36,610 nt of DNA from a virus: the IMG/VR virus record IMGVR_UViG_3300028372_000023, positions 1 to 36,610 of that record, one strand, 5' to 3'. The stretch's first letter is position 1. Each line of letters starts with the position of its first letter. The position numbers and the translations under genes were made by a program. Of this stretch, positions 13,350 through 20,423 are shown piece after piece. Below the pieces are notes generated by a model. It searched no databases. It was given only the letters and a program-made list of their open reading frames with translations, and had not been told where the DNA came from.

Positions 13350-14038
13350 AATACACATTAAGACTTATTGATTTTGAAACCACGGGCATACCAACTGATG
13401 AGGTGAGCCATAGCGTTATTGAAAGCGCATTGATTGACGTGTGTGCCGATGAGAAAGCAATAAAATCATCCTCAACCACCTTGGTTGCACCAACAACACA
13501 AATGGATATTGAGGCGCAAGCGGTTCACCATATCAGTGAAATGCAAGCCACAAGAGAAGGGCGCATTTGGGATGAGGTTCAATCAACACTATCATCACAC
13601 AATGATGATGAAACCATCATATACGTGGCACACAAAGCCGATTATGAGAAACAGTTTTTTAACCCGCCTCAATCAATATGGATTGACACATACAAGGTTG
13701 CGTTGGTTTTATATCCCGATGCCCCGCGCCATACAAATCAAGTGTTGAAATATTACCTTGAGATTGAGGACGCGCCACACCATCACCCACCACACCGCGC
13801 ATTGCCTGATTGTCATGTCACGGTTGAGGTGCTGATAAAGATGGCAGAAAAAATGACGTTCAATGAAATGATACAGATTTCAAAGCAACCGCCATACCTT
13901 ACAAAAATTGCATTTGGTAAGCATAGGGGCACAAAGTTTGAGGATTTGCCGTACGATTATTGCCAGTGGGTTATGAAACAGGACTTTGATGAGGGCGTGA
14001 AAGCGGGCGCACAAAGGCGCATTGAGATTGGTTTATAA
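13346..14038 (+). CDS. ExoX-like DEDDh 3'-5' exonuclease
   Basis: 230 residues. The DEDDh motifs are D9 and E11 (DFETTG), D99 (AHKADYEKQF), H150 and D155 (HRALPDCHVT). A C-terminal DUF3820-like module (FGKHRGTKFEDLPYDYCQWV, residues 190-209) matches the tail of exodeoxyribonuclease X-type proteins. It should remove nucleotides from 3' ends, useful in proofreading, recombination or host DNA breakdown. It is coupled to the zinc-ribbon gene upstream and precedes the operator-controlled gapR operon. Confidence 0.88.
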   Translation: MKYTLRLIDFETTGIPTDEVSHSVIESALIDVCADEKAIKSSSTTLVAPTTQMDIEAQAVHHISEMQATREGRIWDEVQSTLSSHNDDETIIYVAHKADYEKQFFNPPQSIWIDTYKVALVLYPDAPRHTNQVLKYYLEIEDAPHHHPPHRALPDCHVTVEVLIKMAEKMTFNEMIQISKQPPYLTKIAFGKHRGTKFEDLPYDYCQWVMKQDFDEGVKAGAQRRIEIGL

Positions 14039-14066
14039 AAATTAAATTTAATGGTTGACTTGATTG

Positions 14067-14095
14067 TTTAAAAGCGTAACATGTTACGCAATACT
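14067..14095 (+). promoter_or_regulatory. Operator-containing promoter before the GapR-like gene
   Basis: The palindrome CGTAACATGTTACG (14075-14088) is identical to that at the recT promoter. With the same spacing as there, the -35 would be TTTAAA (14067-14072, weak) and the -10 AATACT (14090-14095), 17 bp apart. AACTTAA follows at 14109-14115, as in other leaders of this phage. Confidence 0.65.
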
Positions 14096-14131
14096 TAACT
14101 AAACGGATAACTTAAAGGAACGGAAAATGCT

Positions 14132-14437
14132 ATGAGCGATATTAAAGAAAATACAGATGATGCGGGCATTGGTCACAATAGTGGTGATGATGCCAGTGAT
14201 GTTGGTGGCGTGGCAGGAAAACGCCTTGAGTCATTCTTTCAACGTATTGAGAGGCTTGATGAGGAAAAGAGCGCGATTGCAGAGGACATCAAAGAGATTT
14301 ATGCAGAGGCAAAAGGTGTAGGATTTGATGCCAAAACCATGCGTAAAATCATGCGGTTGCGGAAAATGGATATTGAAAAACGCAGAGAAGAGGATGAAAT
14401 CCTTGATTTGTATAAATCCGCAATAGGTATGGAGTAG
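14132..14437 (+). CDS. GapR-family (DUF2312) DNA-binding protein
   Basis: 101 residues. A polar N-terminus with GIGHNSGDD is followed by the GapR/DUF2312 domain (residues ~30-100): KRLESFFQRIERLDEEKSAI, EDIKEIYAEAKGVGFDAKTM, then RLRKMDIEKRREEDEILDLY. In Caulobacter GapR is an essential nucleoid-associated protein that clamps overtwisted AT-rich DNA ahead of replication and transcription and stimulates topoisomerases. A phage copy may support phage replication or compete with host GapR. The domain is typical of alphaproteobacteria and is the best host clue in the window. It has a good Shine-Dalgarno (AAAGGAA) and its own operator-controlled promoter. Confidence 0.9.
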   Translation: MSDIKENTDDAGIGHNSGDDASDVGGVAGKRLESFFQRIERLDEEKSAIAEDIKEIYAEAKGVGFDAKTMRKIMRLRKMDIEKRREEDEILDLYKSAIGME

Positions 14438-14549
14438 CACTATGGGGTTGCGATTGCGTACGTGACGCATGACGAACTTGACAGCGTTTAACTACATTGG
14501 GTGAAAACCCCAACGCCCCACCCTTTAATTAAAACGGAAAGACGGAAAA

Positions 14550-14951
14550 ATGAATATTGAAAAAAAAGAGATACCCTCAAGCATGGATACATTGGTTGGC
14601 GGTGAAATACTCACAAGGGCATGTCACGGACGCGCACACAACAATGGATGGTGGCATGACCTCAAAACAGGTGAGCAAGTCAAACGCCCTATCCCTGAAT
14701 GTCTCATGCTGATTGTCACAGAGGTGGCAGAGGCTATGGAGGGACACCGCAAAGACCTTATGGATGACCATTTGACCGATAGAAAAATGCTTGAGGTTGA
14801 GTTGGCAGATGCGGTCATTCGTATATTTGATTTGGCAGGTGGGTATGACCTTGATGTTGCGGGCGCAATCGTTGAAAAAATGACCTATAACGATAACCGC
14901 GCAGACCATAAGATTGAAAACCGCGCTAAAGACGGGGGCAAAAAGATTTAA
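14550..14951 (+). CDS. MazG-like nucleotide pyrophosphohydrolase
   Basis: 133 residues of the all-alpha NTP-PPase fold. Metal-binding residues fit the pattern ExxE...ExxD: E58 and E61 (TEVAEAMEG), E84 and D87 (EVELADAVIRIFDLAG). The C-terminal helix MTYNDNRADH is typical of phage members. These enzymes cleave (d)NTPs, or ppGpp-like alarmones in some phages, and are thought to adjust nucleotide pools or delay the stringent response. It follows the GapR-like gene in the same operon after a 112-base gap with only small hairpins. Confidence 0.85.
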   Translation: MNIEKKEIPSSMDTLVGGEILTRACHGRAHNNGWWHDLKTGEQVKRPIPECLMLIVTEVAEAMEGHRKDLMDDHLTDRKMLEVELADAVIRIFDLAGGYDLDVAGAIVEKMTYNDNRADHKIENRAKDGGKKI

Positions 14952-14952
14952 T

Positions 14953-15336
14953 ATGGTCAATAAACTCAAAATCATAGGCGCATGCATGGTGGCATTGACG
15001 TTTTTTGCAATCATGTCATCAAGTGATGAGCCAAAGGCAACCAAACCTGAAATGACCGTCAATGAGATACGGCAAAGCATCACACGCTCATTGTGCCGTG
15101 AGACGGCCATGAGTGGCTTGAAAGTGCGTGAGGGCGCAACCATATCCCTTTCACGCAATCACCCAAAGCAGATGGATGACAGGGGCGTGGTGTGGTCGTA
15201 CGTTGACACGGTACGTGCTCAAAACTCATTTGGTGTCATGCTTGAGGATTTGTTTGTGTGCCGTGTATCGTTTGCCTTTGGTGAGGGATTGGTCACAGAC
15301 CTCAAGGTTGGTCACAATGTTGTGGTGGGCGAGTGA
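14953..15336 (+). CDS. Exported or membrane-anchored hypothetical protein
   Basis: 127 residues from ATG 14953, one base after the MazG stop; the frame is open further upstream but overlaps MazG. An N-terminal signal or anchor (KIIGACMVALTFFAIMSS, about residues 5-22) precedes a soluble domain containing three Cys in total with the N-terminal one, including SLCRETAM and FVCRVSF, which could pair. No family recognised. The stop overlaps the next start (TGATG). An exported protein expressed with nucleotide-metabolism genes is unexpected. Confidence 0.65.
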   Translation: MVNKLKIIGACMVALTFFAIMSSSDEPKATKPEMTVNEIRQSITRSLCRETAMSGLKVREGATISLSRNHPKQMDDRGVVWSYVDTVRAQNSFGVMLEDLFVCRVSFAFGEGLVTDLKVGHNVVVGE

Positions 15337-16145
15337 TGCAAAGATTTGCACACATTTCAGGTGGTCGGACATCAATGTTTATGGCACTGGACTTAAAACA
15401 AAAATATCCTGATATTGTTTTTTTATTTCAAAACACAGGCGCAGAGCGTCATGAGACGTATGAGTATTTAAATAGGTGTGACAAGGCATTTAATCTCAAT
15501 ATCGTGTGGCTTGAATACACAAAAGAATTGCCATTATTTAAGGTGGTGAGTTATGAAACAGCATCACGAAACAATGAGCCGTTTGACCAATTGATTGAAA
15601 AGCGCAAGAACTATTTGCCAAATCAGAGCCAAAGATTTTGCACAATGGAAATGAAAGTATTGACCGGCCGTAGGTATATACGCTCATTAGGATTAAAAGA
15701 ATGGACATCATACGTTGGGTTTAGATATGATGAGCCACACCGCAAAAGGGTTGATGCAAGGCGCACGAAAACAATCACAGAGCACATGTGTTATCCATTG
15801 TTTGATGATAAGGTGACGGTGCGTGATATTGGTGCGTTTTGGCGTTCACACAACATGCAACCCCTTGATTTAAAATTGCCTATGTTACCAAATGGCAAAA
15901 CAATTGGCGGAAATTGCGTTGGGTGTTTCATGAAATCAGAGTATGAGCAATCAATGTTGTGTAAACATGAGCCTGAAAAGGTTAAATGGTTGATGGATAA
16001 AGAGGAGCAGTGCGGTGGTACATTCAAAAAAGATGTATCATGGAAAGAGCGCAGTGATTTTGTAGGTAGGCAAGGCGATTTATCAGATGACATGGAAAGC
16101 GAATTGTATTGCCAAAGTGATTATGGTGGATGTACGGAGTTTTGA
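15336..16145 (+). CDS. PAPS-reductase-like / PP-loop ATPase family protein
   Basis: 269 residues. The N-terminal SGGRTSMFMA (8-17) is the PP-loop of the adenosine phosphosulfate reductase-like superfamily, which adenylates a substrate. NTGAERHETYEYLNR and FCTMEMKV follow, as in phage homologues often named phosphoadenosine phosphosulfate reductase. Cys residues at 102, 194, 197 and 209 (NCVGCFMK) could bind an Fe-S cluster, as in DndC and related sulfur-transfer enzymes. The substrate is unknown; nucleic-acid thiolation and sulfur assimilation are both possible. It is the last gene before a pair of terminator-like hairpins, ending the early/middle operon. Confidence 0.75.
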   Translation: MQRFAHISGGRTSMFMALDLKQKYPDIVFLFQNTGAERHETYEYLNRCDKAFNLNIVWLEYTKELPLFKVVSYETASRNNEPFDQLIEKRKNYLPNQSQRFCTMEMKVLTGRRYIRSLGLKEWTSYVGFRYDEPHRKRVDARRTKTITEHMCYPLFDDKVTVRDIGAFWRSHNMQPLDLKLPMLPNGKTIGGNCVGCFMKSEYEQSMLCKHEPEKVKWLMDKEEQCGGTFKKDVSWKERSDFVGRQGDLSDDMESELYCQSDYGGCTEF

Positions 16146-16157
16146 TTGATGAGTTTG

Positions 16158-16174
16158 ACCGCGTAGCGGTTTTG
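16158..16174 (+). terminator. Weak hairpin after the PAPS-reductase-like gene
   Basis: ACCGC (16158-16162), GTA loop, GCGGT (16166-16170), then TTTTG. A 5-bp GC-rich stem with a short U-run, 12 bases after the stop; partial terminator at best, backed up by the stronger one at 16229. Confidence 0.4.
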
Positions 16175-16228
16175 TGAGATTATTGTTTCATAATAAAAAT
16201 ACGACATGATGACTCCTTTCATAAACTA

Positions 16229-16264
16229 CCCCTTGAGGCTTAATTGCTTTGAGGGGTTTTTCTT
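16229..16264 (+). terminator. Rho-independent terminator separating early and late operons
   Basis: CCCCT (16229-16233) pairs with AGGGG (16252-16256), extended by one wobble pair, followed by TTTTTCTTT. It resembles the layout of the T7 late terminator. It lies directly upstream of the late promoter and should insulate the terminase operon from early transcription. Confidence 0.7.
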
Positions 16265-16293
16265 TGATTATATAGCAAAGCTAGTGGTATGCT
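16264..16293 (+). promoter_or_regulatory. Late-operon promoter (extended -10)
   Basis: TTGATT (16264-16269), 18-bp spacer, TATGCT (16288-16293), with TG one base before the -10 (TGGTATGCT), an extended -10 arrangement. It drives the terminase and virion genes. Unlike the early promoters it contains no CGTAA...TTACG operator, so late timing must come from another mechanism. Confidence 0.6.
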
Positions 16294-16333
16294 TTACCTT
16301 AACGGATATATTGAACGGTGAGAGGATAAACAC

Positions 16334-16819
16334 ATGAGTGATGACATAAAAAAATACGAACAAGTGCACGATAAAAAGAAACCATTTGGCAGACCACCCA
16401 AATACGGTGATGAGATATTGATACAGTCACGTGAATACCTTGAGGGTGGGTGGCAAGAAGTTGGGCAAGCAATACCCTCAATCGTTGGGCTTGCCTTGTA
16501 TCTTGGTGTTGTTTCATCAACCGTGAACAAGTGGAAAACAGAGAAGGGTAAACAAGACTTTTCGGATATTTGTGAGAGCATATTGGACATGCAACACTCA
16601 TGTTTGCTTAATAACGGATTGACAGGCGTGTTTGTTGCACCCATCACAAAGATGATTATGACCAAGCATGGGTATAGTGACAAGGTTGACACAAACCATT
16701 TGAACGATGGGAAACCGTTTGATAATCAACCTATGTCATTGGACACATCAAAATTAAGCACCGAACAATTAAAAGCCTTGAAAGAGGCGTTGAATACAGA
16801 TGAAAATCAACCAACATGA
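16334..16819 (+). CDS. terS: Terminase small subunit
   Basis: 161 residues matching the P22 gp3-like small terminase family (PF16677 type): GRPPKYGDEILIQSREYL near residue 19, an HTH-like AIPSIVGLALYLGVVSSTVNKW (45-66), then LLNNGLTGVFVAPITKMIMTKHGYSDK. It recognises the packaging site and recruits the large subunit encoded directly downstream, overlapping by 20 bases. The pac or cos site would be expected in or near this gene, but I could not identify it. It is the first gene of the late operon. Confidence 0.88.
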   Translation: MSDDIKKYEQVHDKKKPFGRPPKYGDEILIQSREYLEGGWQEVGQAIPSIVGLALYLGVVSSTVNKWKTEKGKQDFSDICESILDMQHSCLLNNGLTGVFVAPITKMIMTKHGYSDKVDTNHLNDGKPFDNQPMSLDTSKLSTEQLKALKEALNTDENQPT

Positions 16820-18221
16820 TTATAACGCAATCGTTCGTGATTTGTGTCAACGTGATTTCCATGAATATCGCAAAGAGATAAACGGCAAAAAATTCAAAGA
16901 CGGTTGGTGGCAACGTGAGATTGATTATAAATTGCAACGGTTTTATGAGCGTTTGATTGCGGGTGAACGCCCAAAATTGGTTGTGCAAGCCCCGCCACAG
17001 CACGGAAAATCGGCAATAACAAATGATTTTATATCATGGGTTGCGGGCAAGAATCCAGATTTTAGAACCATTTACACGTCATTTTCTGAACGGTTGGGGA
17101 TACGTGCCAATTTGCATTTGCAACGGGTTTATGATGGACAGGTTTATAAAAACATCTTTCCTGATACACGGTTGAATGAGAGAAACAGTGTTACCATATC
17201 GGGCGCGACACTAAGAAACCGTGAGGTATTGGAATATGAGGGGCATGATGGATATTTCAGAAACACAACCGTGCGTGGGTCAATTACAGGTGAGGGGCTT
17301 GACCTTGGAATAATTGATGACCCGCTCAAAGGTCGTGAAAGCGCAAATAGTCAAACGATTCGTGATAAAACATGGGATTGGTTTACCGATGATTTTTTTA
17401 CAAGATTTTCAGATGAGGCGGGTTTCTTAATAATCTTGACCCGTTGGCATGTTGATGACCCCGTTGGACGGATGGCAGACTTATTTGATGACCTTGAGAT
17501 TGTCACATACCCCGCCATTGCTGAAAAAGATGAGGCACACCGTAAGGTGGGTGAGGCGTTATTTCCTGAACATAAATCATTGCAATTCTTGCTTGACCGC
17601 AAAAAGGTTATGGCAGACACCTCATGGCAATCACTATATCAACAAAACCCGTTTATTAAGGGCGGTGAGTTGTTTTTGATGATGTGGTGGAAATACTATC
17701 GTGCGTTGCCCGTAATGCAGTGGCGGGGCATTTATGGTGATACAGCACAGAAAACCAAACAGCAAAATGATTATACGGTTTTGCAATGTTGGGGTAAGTC
17801 ACTCATGGGGCAAGCGTATTTAATTGACCAGTGGCGGGGTAAAGTTGAATCACCTGAATTATTGATTGAGGCACGGGCGTTTTGGAATAAACACAACGCG
17901 GACAAATCAAGCCCCTTGAGGCACATGAAAATTGAGGATAAGGTGAGCGGTACGGGACTTATCCAAACACTATCACGTGAGGGCATACCCATTATTGGGA
18001 TACCAAGAAACACAGACAAGTTGATGAGGGCAAACGATGTTTCACCATTGGTTGAAAGTGGCAATGTATTTTTAAATGAAAATGCGTCATACTTATCATC
18101 ATTATTGGCAGAGGCATCACAATTTCCAAACGCCACACACGATGACCAGATTGACCCGTTGATGGATGCGTTGACGGATATATTGCAAGGGGATACTATA
18201 AACTATGAGGATATTGTTTAA
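16800..18221 (+). CDS. terL: Terminase large subunit
   Basis: 473 residues: ATPase motor plus RNase H-like nuclease (Terminase_6C type). Visible motifs: Walker A-like APPQHGKS (64-71), Walker B with D173/D174 (LGIIDDPLKG), and coupling-region LTRWHVDDP. The nuclease acidic residues are D314 (YGDTAQ), E379 (KIEDKVSGTG) and D448/D449/D452 (HDDQID). It pumps and cuts phage DNA into the prohead at the portal. The start overlaps terS by 20 bases and the stop overlaps the portal start (TAATG), so the packaging genes are coupled. Confidence 0.95.
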   Translation: MKINQHDYNAIVRDLCQRDFHEYRKEINGKKFKDGWWQREIDYKLQRFYERLIAGERPKLVVQAPPQHGKSAITNDFISWVAGKNPDFRTIYTSFSERLGIRANLHLQRVYDGQVYKNIFPDTRLNERNSVTISGATLRNREVLEYEGHDGYFRNTTVRGSITGEGLDLGIIDDPLKGRESANSQTIRDKTWDWFTDDFFTRFSDEAGFLIILTRWHVDDPVGRMADLFDDLEIVTYPAIAEKDEAHRKVGEALFPEHKSLQFLLDRKKVMADTSWQSLYQQNPFIKGGELFLMMWWKYYRALPVMQWRGIYGDTAQKTKQQNDYTVLQCWGKSLMGQAYLIDQWRGKVESPELLIEARAFWNKHNADKSSPLRHMKIEDKVSGTGLIQTLSREGIPIIGIPRNTDKLMRANDVSPLVESGNVFLNENASYLSSLLAEASQFPNATHDDQIDPLMDALTDILQGDTINYEDIV

Positions 18222-19405
18222 TGTTTGATAAAGTCACTGAAAAGTTTGCAGATGGTTTAGCCAGTATGCAAAACACAATCACAAATAAACGCAATGTGCT
18301 CAATACAAGCACATTTTTGCATACAAAAATTGATGACTATGAATTGCGCCAAATTTACAAAAGTGGTATTGGCTCAAAGATTGTGCGGATTAAGGCGGGG
18401 TATGCCCTCAATGACACCATACAGTTTGAGACAGACAGTGATGAAACGTATTTTGATAAAAACCTACGCAGACAGGCAAAACGGGCGTGCCGTTTTATGG
18501 TTGGTTTTGGTCGTGGCATCGTGGTCAATTATTATCACGGTGATGATTTAAGCAAGCCATTGCGCTTGCAATCAGAGCGAAAATTGAAAGTGCGTGCCTT
18601 TTCAGGCGATGAGGTTTCAGTGTCAAACATTGAGCGTGATTTTCATGCAGACCGATACAACAAGCCGATTGATTACATGGTAAAGGGTATTTTCATACAC
18701 CACACAAGGGTTGTTGACTTCACCTATGTTGAACCACCAGAGGATGATATGACCAATTACAATTATGGTGGTGTTTCAGAATTTGAAATGATACACAGCC
18801 AGTTGATTGCGGATGGTGTTGTTGAGCGGGCAAGTGCCAATATTATTGAAAAAAACTCATCCCTGTTTTACAAAATCAAGGGTTTCAAGGATGCGTTATC
18901 ACAAAAGCGTGAGTCATCAATGAGTGAGTATTTTTCATTGGTTGAGGATTTCCGTTCGATGAATGGCGCAACCTTAATGGATGCAGAGGACACCGTTGAG
19001 GTGCACGCTCAAACACTAACAAACCTCAATGATGTTTCAGACCTTACATTGAGACGTTTGGCGATGGTCACAGGCATACCGCTTTCCATATTGGTTGGTG
19101 AGAACGTCAAGGGATTGAATAGCAGTGGTGACAATGAGCGTTTGGTGTTTCAGGACACGATTGAGACGGTGCAAGCTGAATACATCCTTGAGCCTATGCA
19201 AGAGTTGTTTAAATTGCATGGTTTGGGTATTGTTGAATTTAAAGACAACCAAGGTGACAGCCCACAAGCCCGCATTGCCTATGAGAAAGAGGTCATTGCA
19301 AACGCCCTTGTCTTATGGCAGATGGGTGAGGATTATGGCCAATACTTGAATGACAAAGACGTGGTGAAGCGGGAAAAATATGACCAATTCTTTAAAGAAA
19401 AATAA
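18221..19405 (+). CDS. Portal protein (DUF1073 / HI1409 family)
   Basis: 394-residue portal of the DUF1073 type: an N-terminal arm, LRQIYKSGIGSKIVRIKAGYAL, a clip/wing region with VVDFTYVEPPED and YGGVSEFE, then LRRLAMVTGIPLSILVGENVKGLNSSGDNE. The last block (ATGIPxxxLxGxxPxGLNxTG-like) is the most conserved part of this family. The dodecamer forms the DNA channel where terminase docks. Length is slightly short of the usual ~450. It overlaps the next gene by 26 bases. Confidence 0.9.
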   Translation: MFDKVTEKFADGLASMQNTITNKRNVLNTSTFLHTKIDDYELRQIYKSGIGSKIVRIKAGYALNDTIQFETDSDETYFDKNLRRQAKRACRFMVGFGRGIVVNYYHGDDLSKPLRLQSERKLKVRAFSGDEVSVSNIERDFHADRYNKPIDYMVKGIFIHHTRVVDFTYVEPPEDDMTNYNYGGVSEFEMIHSQLIADGVVERASANIIEKNSSLFYKIKGFKDALSQKRESSMSEYFSLVEDFRSMNGATLMDAEDTVEVHAQTLTNLNDVSDLTLRRLAMVTGIPLSILVGENVKGLNSSGDNERLVFQDTIETVQAEYILEPMQELFKLHGLGIVEFKDNQGDSPQARIAYEKEVIANALVLWQMGEDYGQYLNDKDVVKREKYDQFFKEK

Positions 19406-20198
19406 ATTTGTAAAATCGCAACCACCGTCACGGACAATGGAAAGGCGGTTTGCAGAGGCGAATGAAAGCATGGTTGATTTAATGTCATCCATATATGAAA
19501 ACCAAGTGCTTAAAGCATTGAACGTGTCCACTGTTGAAAAGTTTGCAGATGCGAATCAATCGGGAAATTATGCCCGTGCTTTCAAGCGGTTGTCTTTGGG
19601 TGTCCGTAAAAAATTAATGCGTAGGTTTTCAAATTTGCGTATTGAGAACATGGCAAAAGAGTATTTGGAAAAATCAGACCGTGAGACATCAACCAAGCTA
19701 TACAACGCAATTGAGTCAAAGGTTGGGATAACCGCCAAGGAACTTGCATTGAAAGAGGGCGTGAGCCAGACCAAAAACGCCCTCATCCTTGAGACATCAC
19801 AGTGGATGCAAAAGTTGCGTGATGAGACGCTTGAGTTATACACCGCCAATACATTGCGGGCAATGACACAGGGAACGGGCATTGAGGGCATCATGGCAGA
19901 CTTTGCCAAAATGAAAGAAAAGAGAAAAAACCACGCCAAGTTTACCGCCCGCAATCAAATCAACAATTTCAATTCAATAATGACAAAGACCCGCGCCAAA
20001 AAGATTGGTATTAAGTCCGCAATATGGCAGACCAGTGAGGATGAGCGGGTGCGCCCGTCACATGAACAGCGCAATGGCAAAGAGTTTAATTTGGATGTTG
20101 GGCTTTATTCATCCATGGATGGTAAGACCCTATTGCCCGCAACCGATTATGAGTGCCGTTGCACGTACATATTGAAATTTGAGGGTGATGATGAGTAA
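19380..20198 (+). CDS. Head morphogenesis protein (Mu F / SPP1 gp7-like)
   Basis: 272 residues; the N-terminus is helical and variable, and the C-terminal ~90 residues form the MuF domain: FTARNQINNFNSIMTK, WQTSEDERVRPSHEQRNGK, then PATDYECRCTYIL with the paired Cys. These minor capsid proteins bind the portal and may enter the prohead to affect ejection. It overlaps the portal gene and precedes a tiny gene and a terminator. Confidence 0.9.
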   Translation: MTNSLKKNKFVKSQPPSRTMERRFAEANESMVDLMSSIYENQVLKALNVSTVEKFADANQSGNYARAFKRLSLGVRKKLMRRFSNLRIENMAKEYLEKSDRETSTKLYNAIESKVGITAKELALKEGVSQTKNALILETSQWMQKLRDETLELYTANTLRAMTQGTGIEGIMADFAKMKEKRKNHAKFTARNQINNFNSIMTKTRAKKIGIKSAIWQTSEDERVRPSHEQRNGKEFNLDVGLYSSMDGKTLLPATDYECRCTYILKFEGDDE

Positions 20199-20370
20199 AA
20201 AATCCAAAGAGCGCAATTTTAACGCCTTGGATGCGGAAACGCAAAAGCACCGTGACGAATTAAACAAGCAAGTTTACAGGCGCAAGGATGGAATTTTACA
20301 GTGCCCACCTGCCTATGCAATCGGATACAAACCACCAACGCATTTTAAGAGAACAAAAAGCCCTATTTGA
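20191..20370 (+). CDS. Small basic protein after the MuF-like gene
   Basis: 59 residues from the ATG at 20191 (MSKKSKERNFNALDAETQKH...), preceded by GAGGG; it overlaps the MuF stop by eight bases. Strongly basic with no recognised domain. The 3' end runs into a terminator hairpin (20356-20383). A role in head assembly or DNA binding can only be guessed. Confidence 0.6.
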   Translation: MSKKSKERNFNALDAETQKHRDELNKQVYRRKDGILQCPPAYAIGYKPPTHFKRTKSPI

Positions 20371-20383
20371 TAAGGCTTTTTTT
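20356..20383 (+). terminator. Intrinsic terminator inside the late operon
   Basis: AAAAGCC (20356-20362), 11-base loop, GGCTTTT (20374-20380), followed by more T residues and, after a short gap, a second T-rich run (20390-20400). The stem overlaps the stop of the 20191 gene. It splits packaging genes from the capsid genes and implies either partial read-through or a new promoter; TACAAT at 20412-20417 is a candidate -10. Confidence 0.75.
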
Positions 20384-20423
20384 ACGGCTTTCTTTTTTTT
20401 AAACTTTCCCATACAATTAAGTC

